From: Micromonospora sp. WMMD882
GTDB lineage: Bacteria; Actinomycetota; Actinomycetes; Mycobacteriales; Micromonosporaceae
Reading direction: 5' to 3'
Assembly (NCBI RefSeq): GCF_027497255.1
Contig: NZ_CP114903.1
Location: 3,906,001-3,970,000, forward strand
DNA: 64,000 nt
The translations under genes were made by a program, and so were the position numbers. Shown here piece after piece: positions 1-8,697 of this stretch; positions within the stretch are counted from its first letter, which is position 1, and each line of letters opens with the position of its first letter. The notes below the pieces were generated by a model. It did no database searches and was not told where the DNA came from. It saw only the letters and a list, made by a program, of their open reading frames with translations.

Positions 1-2074
1 AGACGAACACGTCCAGCAGGTCGGCGAAGGTGACCGCCACCGGCCCCGGCGGCTGCGCGGTGACGTCGAAGTACACCCCCCGGGTCAACCGGTACGCCGC
101 CCAGTCCGGCACGTACAGCACGATCGGCCGGTCCAGCACGGCGTAGTCGAACATCGCCGACGAGTAGTCGGTCACCAGGACGTCGGCGGCCAGGTAGAGG
201 TCCTCGACCGGGGCGTGGTCGCTGACGTCGACGACCCGTGGGTCCCCGACCGGCCAACCGGTTCCGTCCGGCTCCCGGTCGTGCAGGTAGTGGCTGCGCA
301 CCAGCAGCCGCCCGGTCGGGCCGAGCACGTCGAGCAGCCGCCCCGGGTCGAACGGGGGCCGGTAGCCGGGCAGGTGCTCGCGGTGGGTGGGGGCGTAGAG
401 CACCACCCGCGCGCCGGGGGCGACGCCCAGCGCGGCCCGCACCTCGGCGACCTCCCCGGCGGTGGCGGTCACCAGCCGGTCGTTGCGCGGATAACCGACC
501 TCCAGGGTGGTGTACGAGGCCGGATACGCCCGCTCCCACATCTGGGTGGAGAAGCTGTTCGCCGAGACGCTGTAGTCCCACCTGTCGATCCGGCGCAGCA
601 GCCTGGCGAAGTCCATGCCCGGCGCGCCGGCCGGGTACCGCTGCTGGTCCAGCCCCATCACCTTGACCGGCGTGCCGTGGTGCGTCTGCAGGTGCACGCT
701 GCCGGGGCGTTTGCGCACGTAGTCCGGGAAGTTGACGTTGTTGACCAGCCAGCGGGCCCGGGCCAGCGCCCGGAAGTACGCCCGGGTGCCGGCCACCACG
801 TACTCCACGCCGGGCGGCAGGGCGTCCACCCGGTCCCGACGGACCACCCAGATCCCGCGTACGTGCGGGGCCAGTCGGCGGGCCGCGGCGTGGATCGCAG
901 CCGGGTTGCAGGCGTACCCCCGGTACCAGTACGCGGCGTACACGGCCAACGTCGGGTCGACCGGCCGACGCAGCTCCGCCTGGTAGAAGGCGCGTAGCGC
1001 GGCGGCGCGGCCCAGCCCGGCCGTACCCCGCAGTGCCAGGCCGCCCCGCCGGCCCGCCTGCCGCAGCGCCGTACGGGCGGTCGTGCCGGCCTGGCGGGCG
1101 GCGCGCAACGCGCTGAACGCCCGCCACCGGCCGGCCGCCACCAGCCGGTGTTTGAGCCCCTCGGCCCCGCCCGGCGTACGGTGGCCCTCCGCTGGCCGCC
1201 ACCGGGCGTGGTCGGCGGTGATCCGGTCGAAGAACGCCGCCCGCAGCTCCGGGGCGATCCGCTGCCCGTTGCCGAGCACCGCCAGGTAGTGCCAGATCAT
1301 CCGCTCGAACAGCACCGGGCGCAGCTCCCGCCCCCCGACGGTGTCGCCGTGCGCGGTGAGGAACCGGAACACCCGGTCCCACTGGTCGAACACGTCGAAG
1401 TGCCGGTCGGCGGTGGTGCGGGTGATCGCCCCGGCCCGCCGCTGCCGGTAGTTGACGCAGACCAGGTCCAGCAGGCCGATCCGCTCGGCGGCCAGCAGCG
1501 CCGGGTAGGTGAACGACACGTCCTCGTACCAGCCGGGGGCGAAGCGTAGCCCCAGGTCGAGCAGGAACTCCCGGCGGATGAGCTTGTTCCAGGCGGTGTG
1601 CAGCAGCCCGACCACCTCCGGCCGGTCCCGCAGCCGGAAGGTCTCCGCCCCGACCGGTTCCGGGAAGATGTCCCGCCACGCGCTACGGGTGGCGGTATGG
1701 TCCCAGCGCACCCGTACGTGGTCGACCAGCAGCACGTCGGGGCGGGTGGCGCGCAGCCGCCGGGCGATCACCGGCAGGCGGTCCGGGACGAGCCAGTCGT
1801 CGCCGTCGACGAACCAGACGTACTCGCCGGTGGCCCGGTCCAGCCCGACGTTGCGGGCCGGACCGAGGCCGACGTTGCCGGTCAGCCGGACCACCCGGAC
1901 CCGGGGGTCCCGGCCGGCGTACCCGGTGAGGATCTCCGAGCTGGCGTCCGGGGAGCAGTCGTCGACGGCGATCACCTCGACGTCGTCGAACGCCTGCCCG
2001 AGCAACGAGTCCAGGCATTCACGCAGGTAGCCCTGCACCCGGTGGACCGGTACGACGAAGCTGATCAGCGTCAT
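1..2074 (-). CDS. GT2 glycosyltransferase fused to CDP-glycerol glycerophosphotransferase (partial)
   Basis: The reading frame starts at the ATG ending at 2074 and is still open at base 2, so the C-terminus lies outside the window; at least 691 residues are visible. The first ~250 residues are a GT-A family 2 domain: a nucleotide-sugar start (FVVPVHRVQGYLRECLDSLL) and the metal-binding stretch FVDGDDWL. From roughly residue 390 on, it matches TagF-type glycerophosphotransferases: a THHGTPVK segment, LYAPTHRE, and VTDYSSAMFDY near the end. Family knowledge: such fusions build poly(alditol-phosphate) or decorated teichoic-acid-like wall polymers at the cytoplasmic membrane. It lies 39 bases downstream of the CDP-alcohol phosphatidyltransferase and belongs with the ABC exporter upstream. 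Substrate identity cannot be read from sequence. Confidence 0.88.
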   Translation of the reverse strand, partial: MTLISFVVPVHRVQGYLRECLDSLLGQAFDDVEVIAVDDCSPDASSEILTGYAGRDPRVRVVRLTGNVGLGPARNVGLDRATGEYVWFVDGDDWLVPDRLPVIARRLRATRPDVLLVDHVRVRWDHTATRSAWRDIFPEPVGAETFRLRDRPEVVGLLHTAWNKLIRREFLLDLGLRFAPGWYEDVSFTYPALLAAERIGLLDLVCVNYRQRRAGAITRTTADRHFDVFDQWDRVFRFLTAHGDTVGGRELRPVLFERMIWHYLAVLGNGQRIAPELRAAFFDRITADHARWRPAEGHRTPGGAEGLKHRLVAAGRWRAFSALRAARQAGTTARTALRQAGRRGGLALRGTAGLGRAAALRAFYQAELRRPVDPTLAVYAAYWYRGYACNPAAIHAAARRLAPHVRGIWVVRRDRVDALPPGVEYVVAGTRAYFRALARARWLVNNVNFPDYVRKRPGSVHLQTHHGTPVKVMGLDQQRYPAGAPGMDFARLLRRIDRWDYSVSANSFSTQMWERAYPASYTTLEVGYPRNDRLVTATAGEVAEVRAALGVAPGARVVLYAPTHREHLPGYRPPFDPGRLLDVLGPTGRLLVRSHYLHDREPDGTGWPVGDPRVVDVSDHAPVEDLYLAADVLVTDYSSAMFDYAVLDRPIVLYVPDWAAYRLTRGVYFDVTAQPPGPVAVTFADLLDVFV

Positions 2075-2113
2075 CCGCCGGCCCCCACGGTCACCCGGGC
2101 GAGCGTCGCCGCC

Positions 2114-4093
2114 CTACCGCGCCGCGCCGGCCGGCCGGACCACCCAGGTGGCGATCACTCTCCACACAAAAACCACAAAAAGGTACGCGGTCAGTGTAGC
2201 CATTCCGAGCCACGCGAACCCGGCGATCAGCGCCACGGTCAACAGGGCCGACCGCCCCTCCCAGCCGAGCGTCAGGTCCCGCCACGGCGGGGCGGCCTGC
2301 CGCTTCTCCAGCCGCGCCACCAGGTCGTAGTGCAGCAGGGTGAGCCCGAACAGGTACCCGAAGACCAGCGGCGGCGGCACGTCCCCGGCCACCCCGACGG
2401 CGACCGCGAAGACGTACTCGGCGGCCCGCAGCGCGGCCGGCACCAGCCAGTCCAGCGCCCCCTCGGCCCGGCCCCGGGCGGCCAGCCCGGCGGCGAGCAG
2501 CCCCAGCAGGGCCGGCGCGGCCGCCCAGCGTGCCCCGTCCCAGCCGGCCAGCGCCGCCCCGAGCAGCGCGAACGCGGCCAGGGCGGCCAACGCCGCGAGC
2601 GGCAACTGCGCCGGCAGCCGCCCGCCGAGCCGACGCAGCAGCGGGCCGTCGTCGCGGTGCAGGCCGGCGTCGACCGTGCCGAGCGCCGGCACCCGCAGGA
2701 ACCGGGCCCGCAGGGTACGCAGCGCGCCGGTGTACGCGAACGCCAACCCGCCCCAGACCAGCACCGCCACCAGGCTGACCAGCGGGTCGAACAGCGCGGC
2801 GGTGAGCGCGATCAGCGCCCAGCGTTCCCCGATCGGGAACACCACGGTCCGCTTCAGCCAGTACGACACCGAGCCGGTGTCCGCCTGCACCCGGTTCGAC
2901 GCGGCGTTCAGCCTGTCGCCGAGGCCGCCGCCGGGGGTGGCGGCCTTCGGGCGGCGGGCCGCCTCGTCGTGCAGCACCCCGTACCAGGCGTCGGTGTGGT
3001 GCCGGACGGTCTGCAGGACCATCGCGGCGATCGCCAGCGCCCAGCCGTCGCCCAGCCCGGCGTGCGCCACCCCGAACCCGAGGCCGGCGTATACCAGGTA
3101 CTCCTTGGCCCGGTCGGCCATGGTGTCCAGCCAGCCGCCCCACGGGCTGAACTCGCGGGTGTAGCGGGCCAGTTGCCCGTCCACGCAGTCCAGCACGAAG
3201 CCCAGGTAGAGCAGCACGCCGCCGGTCACCAGCGACCACCGCTCGGCGACGCCGAACAGCACCGCCGCGACCGCCGCGAACAACACCGAGATCATGGTGA
3301 CGCCGGTCGGCGTCAACCCGAGCCGGGCACACGCCTTCGTCACGTACGGCGACCAGGTGGAGACGAAGTACGTGGTGAAGAAGTCGTCCCGTTCCTTCAC
3401 CGCCAACCGCAGCGCGGCGGCGTCCTCGTCCACCCCGGCCAGTTCTGCGCGGGCGGCGGCCAGCCCGGTCGGGTCGACGACCCGACGCGCGACGAGCAGG
3501 CGTACCCGGTGGGCGAAGGTGAGCGTCCCCCCGGCGGTGAGCTCGGCGACCACCCGGTCCACCCCCGCCCCGCCCGACGGGGTGACACCGCCCGGCCCGT
3601 CCGCCGTGACGGCGGGGCCGGGGCGGGCCGGCGTGACGGAGGGGGTCCGGGCGGCGGCCCGGGCGGCGGCGGCGAGCGCGGGCACGTCGGCGGCGGCGAC
3701 CCGCAGCGCGCCGCCGAAGCCGCCGGTGGCCCCGGGCAGCGTGTCGGCGGGGCCGGCGGCGACCACCTGGCCACGGTCCTCCCGCACGGCGGCGTGCCCG
3801 GGGGCCGGCGGGTCGGCCAGCACCAGCGCGACCGTGCCGGCGGCCGGGTGGGTGGCCAGGTGCCGCAGCACGGTGGCGTGCGCCACCAGGTCCGGCCCGG
3901 ACAGCAGCACCGGCCCGGTCGCCTGCCCGGCCAGCGTGGCCAGTTCGGACAGGTCGGCGGCGACCCGCACGTCGGCCGCGCCGGCGGCCCGCCACTGGTC
4001 GGTCAGGTGGGTGACGGCGTCGTCGGGCAGCGGCGTGGCCGGGTCACCGGCGGCGAGCACGACCGCCAGCGCCCCGGATGCGGGCGAGCTCAC
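2114..4093 (-). CDS. CDP-alcohol phosphatidyltransferase family membrane enzyme (DUF5941-like C-terminus)
   Basis: About 659 residues. The GTG start at 4093 overlaps the TGA of the ABC ATPase (GTGA), so I prefer it to longer in-frame starts. The N-terminal ~190 residues are soluble, begin with VVLAAGDPATPL, and resemble a degraded nucleotidyltransferase fold. The catalytic motif of CDP-alcohol phosphotransferases, D-G-x2-A-R-x8-G-x3-D-x3-D, is complete near residues 305-327 (DGQLARYTREFSPWGGWLD). Several membrane segments surround it and a further hydrophobic C-terminal region follows, which I associate from memory with DUF5941. Role: transfer of a phospho-alcohol from CDP-alcohol to an acceptor in the membrane. 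Context suggests wall glycopolymer or phospholipid-anchor synthesis; the acceptor is unknown. Confidence 0.85.
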   Translation of the reverse strand: MSSPASGALAVVLAAGDPATPLPDDAVTHLTDQWRAAGAADVRVAADLSELATLAGQATGPVLLSGPDLVAHATVLRHLATHPAAGTVALVLADPPAPGHAAVREDRGQVVAAGPADTLPGATGGFGGALRVAAADVPALAAAARAAARTPSVTPARPGPAVTADGPGGVTPSGGAGVDRVVAELTAGGTLTFAHRVRLLVARRVVDPTGLAAARAELAGVDEDAAALRLAVKERDDFFTTYFVSTWSPYVTKACARLGLTPTGVTMISVLFAAVAAVLFGVAERWSLVTGGVLLYLGFVLDCVDGQLARYTREFSPWGGWLDTMADRAKEYLVYAGLGFGVAHAGLGDGWALAIAAMVLQTVRHHTDAWYGVLHDEAARRPKAATPGGGLGDRLNAASNRVQADTGSVSYWLKRTVVFPIGERWALIALTAALFDPLVSLVAVLVWGGLAFAYTGALRTLRARFLRVPALGTVDAGLHRDDGPLLRRLGGRLPAQLPLAALAALAAFALLGAALAGWDGARWAAAPALLGLLAAGLAARGRAEGALDWLVPAALRAAEYVFAVAVGVAGDVPPPLVFGYLFGLTLLHYDLVARLEKRQAAPPWRDLTLGWEGRSALLTVALIAGFAWLGMATLTAYLFVVFVWRVIATWVVRPAGAAR

Positions 4094-4833
4094 CGGGCGA
4101 CCGACCGGTGGTATGCGGCGAGCGCCTCGTCGAGGGTCCCGTCGACGGTCAACCGGCCGCCGTCGAGGTAGAGACCCCGACGGCAGAACCGGGTCAGGTC
4201 CTTCTCGTTGTGTGACACCAGCACCAAGGTGCGCCCCTCCGCGAGCAGTCGGTCGATCGTGGCGTAGCACTTCGCGCGGAACTCCGCGTCCCCGACCGCC
4301 GTCACCTCGTCCATCAGCAGGACCGGGTGCGGCAGCCGGGAGATGATCGCGAAGCCGAGCCGGATCTTCATCCCGGAGGAGTAGTGCCGTACCGGGGTGT
4401 CGACGGCCCGCTCGACCTGCTCGCCAGCGAAGGAGATGATGTCATCGAAGTGTCGTCTGAGGTAAACCCGGGACAACCCGTGCAGGCCACCGACGAGGTG
4501 CAGGTTCTCCCGGCCGGTCAGGTCGCCCGCGAATCCGGCGCTGAGCTCCAGCAGCGGGGCCACGTCGCCGCGCACCCGGACCCGTCCCTCGTCGGGGATC
4601 AGCACCCCGGCGATCAGCCGCAGCAGGGTGCTCTTGCCGCTGCCGTTGCGGCCGATCACGCCCACCCGTTCCCCGGCGGCGACGGTGAACGACACGTCCC
4701 GCAGCGGCCAGAACCGGCCGCTCGCCGCCCGCCGGTCCCGCCGGTGGATGACCAGCTCCCGCAGGCGGAGCTGCCGCCGCCGGTTACGGACGAAGCGGAT
4801 GCCCAGCCCGTCGGCCTCGATCATCGGCGGCAC
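4090..4833 (-). CDS. ABC transporter ATP-binding protein, TagH/Wzt type
   Basis: A 247-residue nucleotide-binding subunit. Walker A (GRNGSGKS) is near residues 59-66, the signature (YSSGMKIRLGF) near 150, and Walker B with the catalytic Glu (VLLMDEVTAVGD) near 170, followed by the switch His (LVSHNEKD). The non-canonical SSGM signature is typical of polysaccharide and teichoic-acid exporters. There is no long C-terminal carbohydrate-binding domain as in O-antigen Wzt. The GTG at 4833 has weak upstream GGAG spacing; an ATG at 4824 is an alternative. It sits three bases after the permease gene and is translationally coupled to the phosphatidyltransferase, so export and synthesis genes form one operon. 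Confidence 0.9.
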   Translation of the reverse strand: MPPMIEADGLGIRFVRNRRRQLRLRELVIHRRDRRAASGRFWPLRDVSFTVAAGERVGVIGRNGSGKSTLLRLIAGVLIPDEGRVRVRGDVAPLLELSAGFAGDLTGRENLHLVGGLHGLSRVYLRRHFDDIISFAGEQVERAVDTPVRHYSSGMKIRLGFAIISRLPHPVLLMDEVTAVGDAEFRAKCYATIDRLLAEGRTLVLVSHNEKDLTRFCRRGLYLDGGRLTVDGTLDEALAAYHRSVAR

Positions 4834-4836
4834 GGC

Positions 4837-5664
4837 TCACAGCTCCTTGAGCACCGCGGGTTCGAGCCGGCGGAACGCCGTCCAGCCGACGACGAGCACC
4901 AGCAGGCTGCCGGCGACCGCGGTGAGCAGCAGCCGGGGGCCCGGGAACTCGTCCGGGTACCAGGCGGCGTGGTGCAACTGCACGATCCCGACCAGCGGGT
5001 TCAGCTCGTAGCCGACCTTCACCCAGCCGGGCAGCCCGGAGTCCCGCACCAGGCTCAACGGGTAGATGATCGGCGTGGCGTAGAACAGCACCCGGACGAC
5101 CAGCCGCAGCACCCGTTCGATGTCCCGCATGAGCACGTTCAGCGCGGAGAGCAGCAGCGCCACCCCGACCAGCAGGACGCCCTGGGTCAGCACGGCCAAC
5201 GGCAGGGCCAGCAACGACAGGCCGGGGTGGATCCGGCCGCGCGCCGCGTACAGCGCCGCGACGCCGAGCAGGATCGGCAGGCCGGCGAGGTACTCGGCGA
5301 AGCGGCCGGTCACCCGGCCGACGGGGAAGATCTGCCGGGGCACGTTCAGCACGGTGATCAGCCGGGCCTGGCCGGTCAGCGCGTTGGTCGCCTCGGTGAT
5401 CGCCGAGGCGGCCCACTGCCAGGCGAAGATCCCCGCCACCAGGAACAGCGGGTACGACCCGGCCGCCTCGCCCAGGTGCCGGCCGGTGTCGCGGGCGTAG
5501 AGCACGCCGAACACGAAGTAGTAGATCGCGCCCATGCCCAGCGGCTCGATCAGCGACCACAGGTAGCCGAGCGCCGACTGCTGGTACTTCACCGCCAGGT
5601 CGCGGCGGACCAGGATGCGCAGGGAGTTGCGGTGTGACCACAGGGCCGCGACACCTGTAGCCAC
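4837..5664 (-). CDS. ABC-2 type permease, TagG/Wzm type polysaccharide exporter
   Basis: 275 residues with about six hydrophobic segments and the ABC-2 fold: an amphipathic N-terminus containing RRDLAVKYQQSALGYLWSLIEP, a motif characteristic of O-antigen and teichoic-acid permeases, and a late LFYATPIIYPLSLV segment. The GTG start at 5664 has a GGGAGG six bases upstream, decisive for the start. Together with the ATPase directly downstream it would flip undecaprenyl-linked glycopolymer across the membrane. It is the first gene of the visible wall-polymer operon; the gap to the serine dehydratase gene (65 bases) shows nothing recognisable. Confidence 0.9.
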   Translation of the reverse strand: MATGVAALWSHRNSLRILVRRDLAVKYQQSALGYLWSLIEPLGMGAIYYFVFGVLYARDTGRHLGEAAGSYPLFLVAGIFAWQWAASAITEATNALTGQARLITVLNVPRQIFPVGRVTGRFAEYLAGLPILLGVAALYAARGRIHPGLSLLALPLAVLTQGVLLVGVALLLSALNVLMRDIERVLRLVVRVLFYATPIIYPLSLVRDSGLPGWVKVGYELNPLVGIVQLHHAAWYPDEFPGPRLLLTAVAGSLLVLVVGWTAFRRLEPAVLKEL

Positions 5665-5729
5665 CGTCGCCTCCCGCCCCGGCGCGGCCCCGCCGACCGG
5701 CCGTTACGCGGGCGCCCGGTCGGCCGGGC

Positions 5730-7100
5730 TCAGCACTCGATCACGTTGACCGCGAGCCCCCCGCGTGCCGTCTCCTTGTACTTGACCTTCATGTCGGCGC
5801 CGGTCTCCCGCATCGTCTTGATCACCTTGTCCAGGGAGACCGCGTGCACGCCGTCGCCGCGCAGCGCGAGCCGGGCAGCAGTGATCGCCTTGATGCTAGC
5901 CACCGCGTTCCGTTCGATGCAGGGGATCTGCACCAGACCCCCGACCGGGTCACAGGTCAGGCCCAGGTTGTGCTCCATGCCGATCTCGGCGGCGTTCTCC
6001 ACCTGCGCGGGCGTCCCGCCCAGCGCCTCGGCCAGCCCGGCCGCCGCCATCGAGCAGGCCGACCCGACCTCGCCCTGGCAGCCGACCTCCGCCCCGGAGA
6101 TCGACGCGTTCTCCTTGAACAGCACGCCGATCGCGCCGGCCGCCAGCAGGAACCGCACCACGCCCGCCTCGTCGGCGTCCGGCACGAACCGGGTGTAGTA
6201 GTGCAGCACCGCCGGGACGATGCCGGCGGCCCCGTTGGTGGGGGCGGTGACCACCCGACCGCCGGCCGCGTTCTCCTCGTTCACCGCGAGCGCGAACAGC
6301 GTCACCCAGTCCATCACCCGCAGCGGGTCGGCGCTGCCGGCGTCCGCTTCCAGGCCGCGCCGCAGCTCGGCCGCGCGCCGCCGGACCTTCAGCCCGCCCG
6401 GCAGCACGCCGTCGCGCTCGCAGCCGCGCGCCACGCACTCCCGCATCGCCCGCCAGATCTCCAGCAGCCCGGCCCGGACCTCCGCCCCGGTACGCCAGGA
6501 GCGCTCGTTGGCGAGCATGACCTCGCTGATCGACAGGCCGGTGGACGTGGTGACCGCGAGCAGCTCCGCTCCGGTGGAGAACGGATGGCGTACCTCGGTG
6601 GTGTCCGGCCGGATCCGGTCCGCCCCGGCCGCCGCCTCGTCCACCACGAACCCGCCGCCCACCGAGTAGTAGGTGCGGGCGCGCAGCTCCCCGCCGTCCG
6701 CGCCGTACGCGGTGAAGGTCATCCCGTTCGGGTGGTACGGCAGCGACCGTCGCCGGTGCAGCACGAGGTCGTCGTCCGGGTCGAAGTCGATGCCGTGCAC
6801 GTCGAGCAGGGCCAGCCGGCGGTCGGCGCGGATCCGGGCCACCCGGTCGGCGGCGGTGTCCGTGTCGACGGTCTCGGGGGCCTCGCCGAGCAGGCCGAGC
6901 AGCACCGCCCGGTCGCTGCCGTGCCCGTGCCCGGTCGCGCCGAGCGACCCGAACAGCTCGGCCCGGACCCGGGTGACGTCGGCGAGCAGCCCGTCGGCCT
7001 TGAGCCCGCCGACGAAGGTCCGCGCGGCCCGCATCGGTCCGACGGTGTGCGAGCTGGACGGCCCGACGCCCACGCTGAAGAGGTCGAAAACGCTGATCAT
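5730..7100 (-). CDS. sdaA: L-serine ammonia-lyase (iron-sulfur type)
   Basis: 456 residues. It deaminates L-serine to pyruvate in the cytosol using a [4Fe-4S] cluster rather than PLP. The N-terminus [20 protein letters not shown] is the single-chain SdaA signature, and cluster-region cysteines appear in [12 protein letters not shown] (~330-340) and [14 protein letters not shown] (~378-391). Length agrees with the one-polypeptide class, about 455 residues. The ATG at 7100 follows an AGGAAG ribosome site; an upstream in-frame extension is Pro/Gly-rich and non-coding in character. It is monocistronic as far as visible and unrelated to the wall-polymer genes downstream. Confidence 0.95.
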   Translation of the reverse strand: MISVFDLFSVGVGPSSSHTVGPMRAARTFVGGLKADGLLADVTRVRAELFGSLGATGHGHGSDRAVLLGLLGEAPETVDTDTAADRVARIRADRRLALLDVHGIDFDPDDDLVLHRRRSLPYHPNGMTFTAYGADGGELRARTYYSVGGGFVVDEAAAGADRIRPDTTEVRHPFSTGAELLAVTTSTGLSISEVMLANERSWRTGAEVRAGLLEIWRAMRECVARGCERDGVLPGGLKVRRRAAELRRGLEADAGSADPLRVMDWVTLFALAVNEENAAGGRVVTAPTNGAAGIVPAVLHYYTRFVPDADEAGVVRFLLAAGAIGVLFKENASISGAEVGCQGEVGSACSMAAAGLAEALGGTPAQVENAAEIGMEHNLGLTCDPVGGLVQIPCIERNAVASIKAITAARLALRGDGVHAVSLDKVIKTMRETGADMKVKYKETARGGLAVNVIEC

Positions 7101-7402
7101 GTCCGCACTTCCTCGCCCGCCGCCCGGGGTGTCGGGCGGAGTCGTCCCTGACCCCGCCCCGGGTGGGGGCGCGGCAACCGAGGCGAGCCTACCCGGGGCT
7201 GACCAGGGGGTTCCCCGGCCGGCGGACGGGCACACCAGCGACGCCGGCCGCTGTCGTCACGCGTCGCCGGGCGCCGCCCGGGGTAAGCACCTACGGGTAC
7301 GCCGGTCGTCGATCCGCCTCAGGGCCGAGGGCGAGGTGGCAGGCGGTTCCTACCGTGGATTACCGAGGCGGCAAAGCGCCGCAGAAGTGGGAGTACACGA
7401 CG

Positions 7403-7609
7403 ATGAGTCGCAAACTGGTCCGGCCCCGTCAGGGGCGCATGCTCGCCGGTGTCTGCGCCGGTCTCGCGCAGCGGTTCGGCAGGTCTGCCGGTTTCGTCCG
7501 ACTGCTGTTCCTGCTGTCCCTGCTGCTGCCCGGCACCCAGGTGATCGTCTACCTGGTGCTCTGGGTCCTGATGCCCAACGAGGACCGCTACGCCGCCCCC
7601 CGCTACTGA
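7403..7609 (+). CDS. PspC domain membrane protein
   Basis: 68 residues. The N-terminal RMLAGVCAGLAQRFG is the PspC hallmark, followed by one long hydrophobic segment (about residues 28-55) and a charged tail. PspC-domain proteins act in envelope stress sensing; this minimal version has no partner Psp gene nearby. The ATG at 7403 is preceded by GGGAG ten bases upstream. It converges on the DUF4230 gene, with a strong hairpin between them. The 167 bases between sdaA's start and this gene contain no further feature that I can support. Confidence 0.85.
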   Translation: MSRKLVRPRQGRMLAGVCAGLAQRFGRSAGFVRLLFLLSLLLPGTQVIVYLVLWVLMPNEDRYAAPRY

Positions 7610-7625
7610 CCGTCCGCCCGTGCGC

Positions 7626-7663
7626 CGACGCCCGCCGGCGGACACGTCCGCCGGCGGGCGTCG
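7626..7663. terminator. Strong bidirectional hairpin terminator
   Basis: Perfect 17-base inverted repeat (CGACGCCCGCCGGCGGA and its complement) with a four-base CACG loop, placed exactly between the convergent PspC and DUF4230 genes. No T-tract on either side, as is usual for high-GC actinomycete terminators. Confidence 0.75.
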
Positions 7664-7669
7664 GGCAGG

Positions 7670-8482
7670 TCAGGGGCTCGTGTAGGTGACGGTCACCGTC
7701 TCGTAGCCCAGCGAGCGGAGCAGCCCCTCCAGCATCTTGCGGGTGTTCGCCTGGGCCCGGTCACCGAGGCCGCTGTCCCGCGCGGCGGCGGTGATCTTCT
7801 CCTCGGCCAGCCGGTAGACCTCGCGCTGCCGGTTCGGGTCGTCGGCGAAGACGTCACCGAGCCGGTTTAGCAGGCCGCGCCGCTCGGCGAAGACGTAGCT
7901 GGACTCCAGGTCCAGGTTGGTCTCGCCGAGCTGCGGCGCGGGCAGCTTCACCTCGACGGACTTCTTGTCGGCCGAGGTGACCACCGCCCCCTCGGAGATC
8001 TTCGAGAAGTCCACGTACGCCTCGACGCTGCCCGCCCCGACGAACAGCGTGCGCTCGTTGAGCAGGAAGTCCGGCACGTACCGGCGGTCGGTCTGGAGGT
8101 CGACGACCACCTGGAAGTTGCCCTCGGCGGCCACGTACCGGCTGAGATCCTGGATGGACTTCAGCAGCGGCGGCCCGCTGCGGTCGGTCTGCTCCTCGGC
8201 GAACGGGTTGCGCCAGCTCGGCCAGAGCCCGGCCACCTGGGTGCCGAGCAGCACCACCACGGCCAGCGCGGCGGCCCCGAGCACCAGCAGCAACCCGCGC
8301 GCCGCCCCGCCGCCACGCGCGCCGCCGACGGGCCGGTCGACGGGCCGGTCGACGGGCCGGTCGACGGGCCGGTCGTCAGGCCCGGCGCCGGTCGGCGGGG
8401 GTGGCGGACCGGGCGGGGTGGCCCCGGCCGGAAGCTCCGGGTACTCCCGCGTGGGTTGGTCGACGTTGCCGTTTCCAGACAT
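7670..8482 (-). CDS. DUF4230 domain membrane-anchored protein
   Basis: 270 residues. A Pro/Gly-rich cytoplasmic N-terminus containing four VDRP repeats (about residues 36-52) is followed by one transmembrane helix (~62-82) and an extracytoplasmic domain rich in acidic and basic residues. The domain (DLSRYVAAEGNFQVVVDLQ ... TVTVTYTSP at the end) fits DUF4230, found in many Gram-positive and cyanobacterial proteins and without an assigned reaction. The start is the ATG at 8482. Neighbours give no function: acyl-CoA dehydrogenase upstream on the same strand but separated by 215 bases and hairpins. Confidence 0.75.
   Translation of the reverse strand: MSGNGNVDQPTREYPELPAGATPPGPPPPPTGAGPDDRPVDRPVDRPVDRPVGGARGGGAARGLLLVLGAAALAVVVLLGTQVAGLWPSWRNPFAEEQTDRSGPPLLKSIQDLSRYVAAEGNFQVVVDLQTDRRYVPDFLLNERTLFVGAGSVEAYVDFSKISEGAVVTSADKKSVEVKLPAPQLGETNLDLESSYVFAERRGLLNRLGDVFADDPNRQREVYRLAEEKITAAARDSGLGDRAQANTRKMLEGLLRSLGYETVTVTYTSP
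8327..8374. repeat. 12-base tandem repeat, four copies
   Basis: Four perfect head-to-tail copies of GACGGGCCGGTC inside the DUF4230 gene, encoding (V)DRP repeats in the disordered N-terminal linker. The unit length is a multiple of three, so copy-number change would only alter linker length. Confidence 0.9.
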
Positions 8483-8590
8483 CGCCCTCACCGTCCTCGA
8501 TCCTGACGTCTGCCTGTGAATGACGGTACGTCCCCGGTCCGACACCCGCCCGTCGAGCAACGCCCCCGGCCCGTGATCGACGTGCGAAAT

Positions 8591-8642
8591 CCCCGAAAAC
8601 GGGGCGTCCCGCCCGGCTGACCACCCCGTTTCACGAAAACGG
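8591..8642. terminator. Two small hairpins downstream of acyl-CoA dehydrogenase
   Basis: CCCCG-AAAA-CGGGG at 8591-8604 and CCGTTT/AAACGG at 8626-8642 lie in the 215-base gap between the acyl-CoA dehydrogenase stop and the DUF4230 start. On the minus strand they read as GC stems with T-rich centres and would suit termination of the upstream gene. Nothing else is visible in this gap except G/C simple-sequence runs near 8643-8690. Confidence 0.45.
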
Positions 8643-8697
8643 CGGCGCGGGCCGGCGGCGCGGGCCGGCGGCGCGGCGCGGGGGCGCGGCGGTGGGG

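Noticed and set aside
1598..4171. Very long plus-strand open frame (over 850 codons) antisense to the wall-polymer genes
   Set aside because: Composition is Pro/Arg/His/Gln-rich as expected from the complement of a high-GC gene; the minus strand carries complete family motifs.
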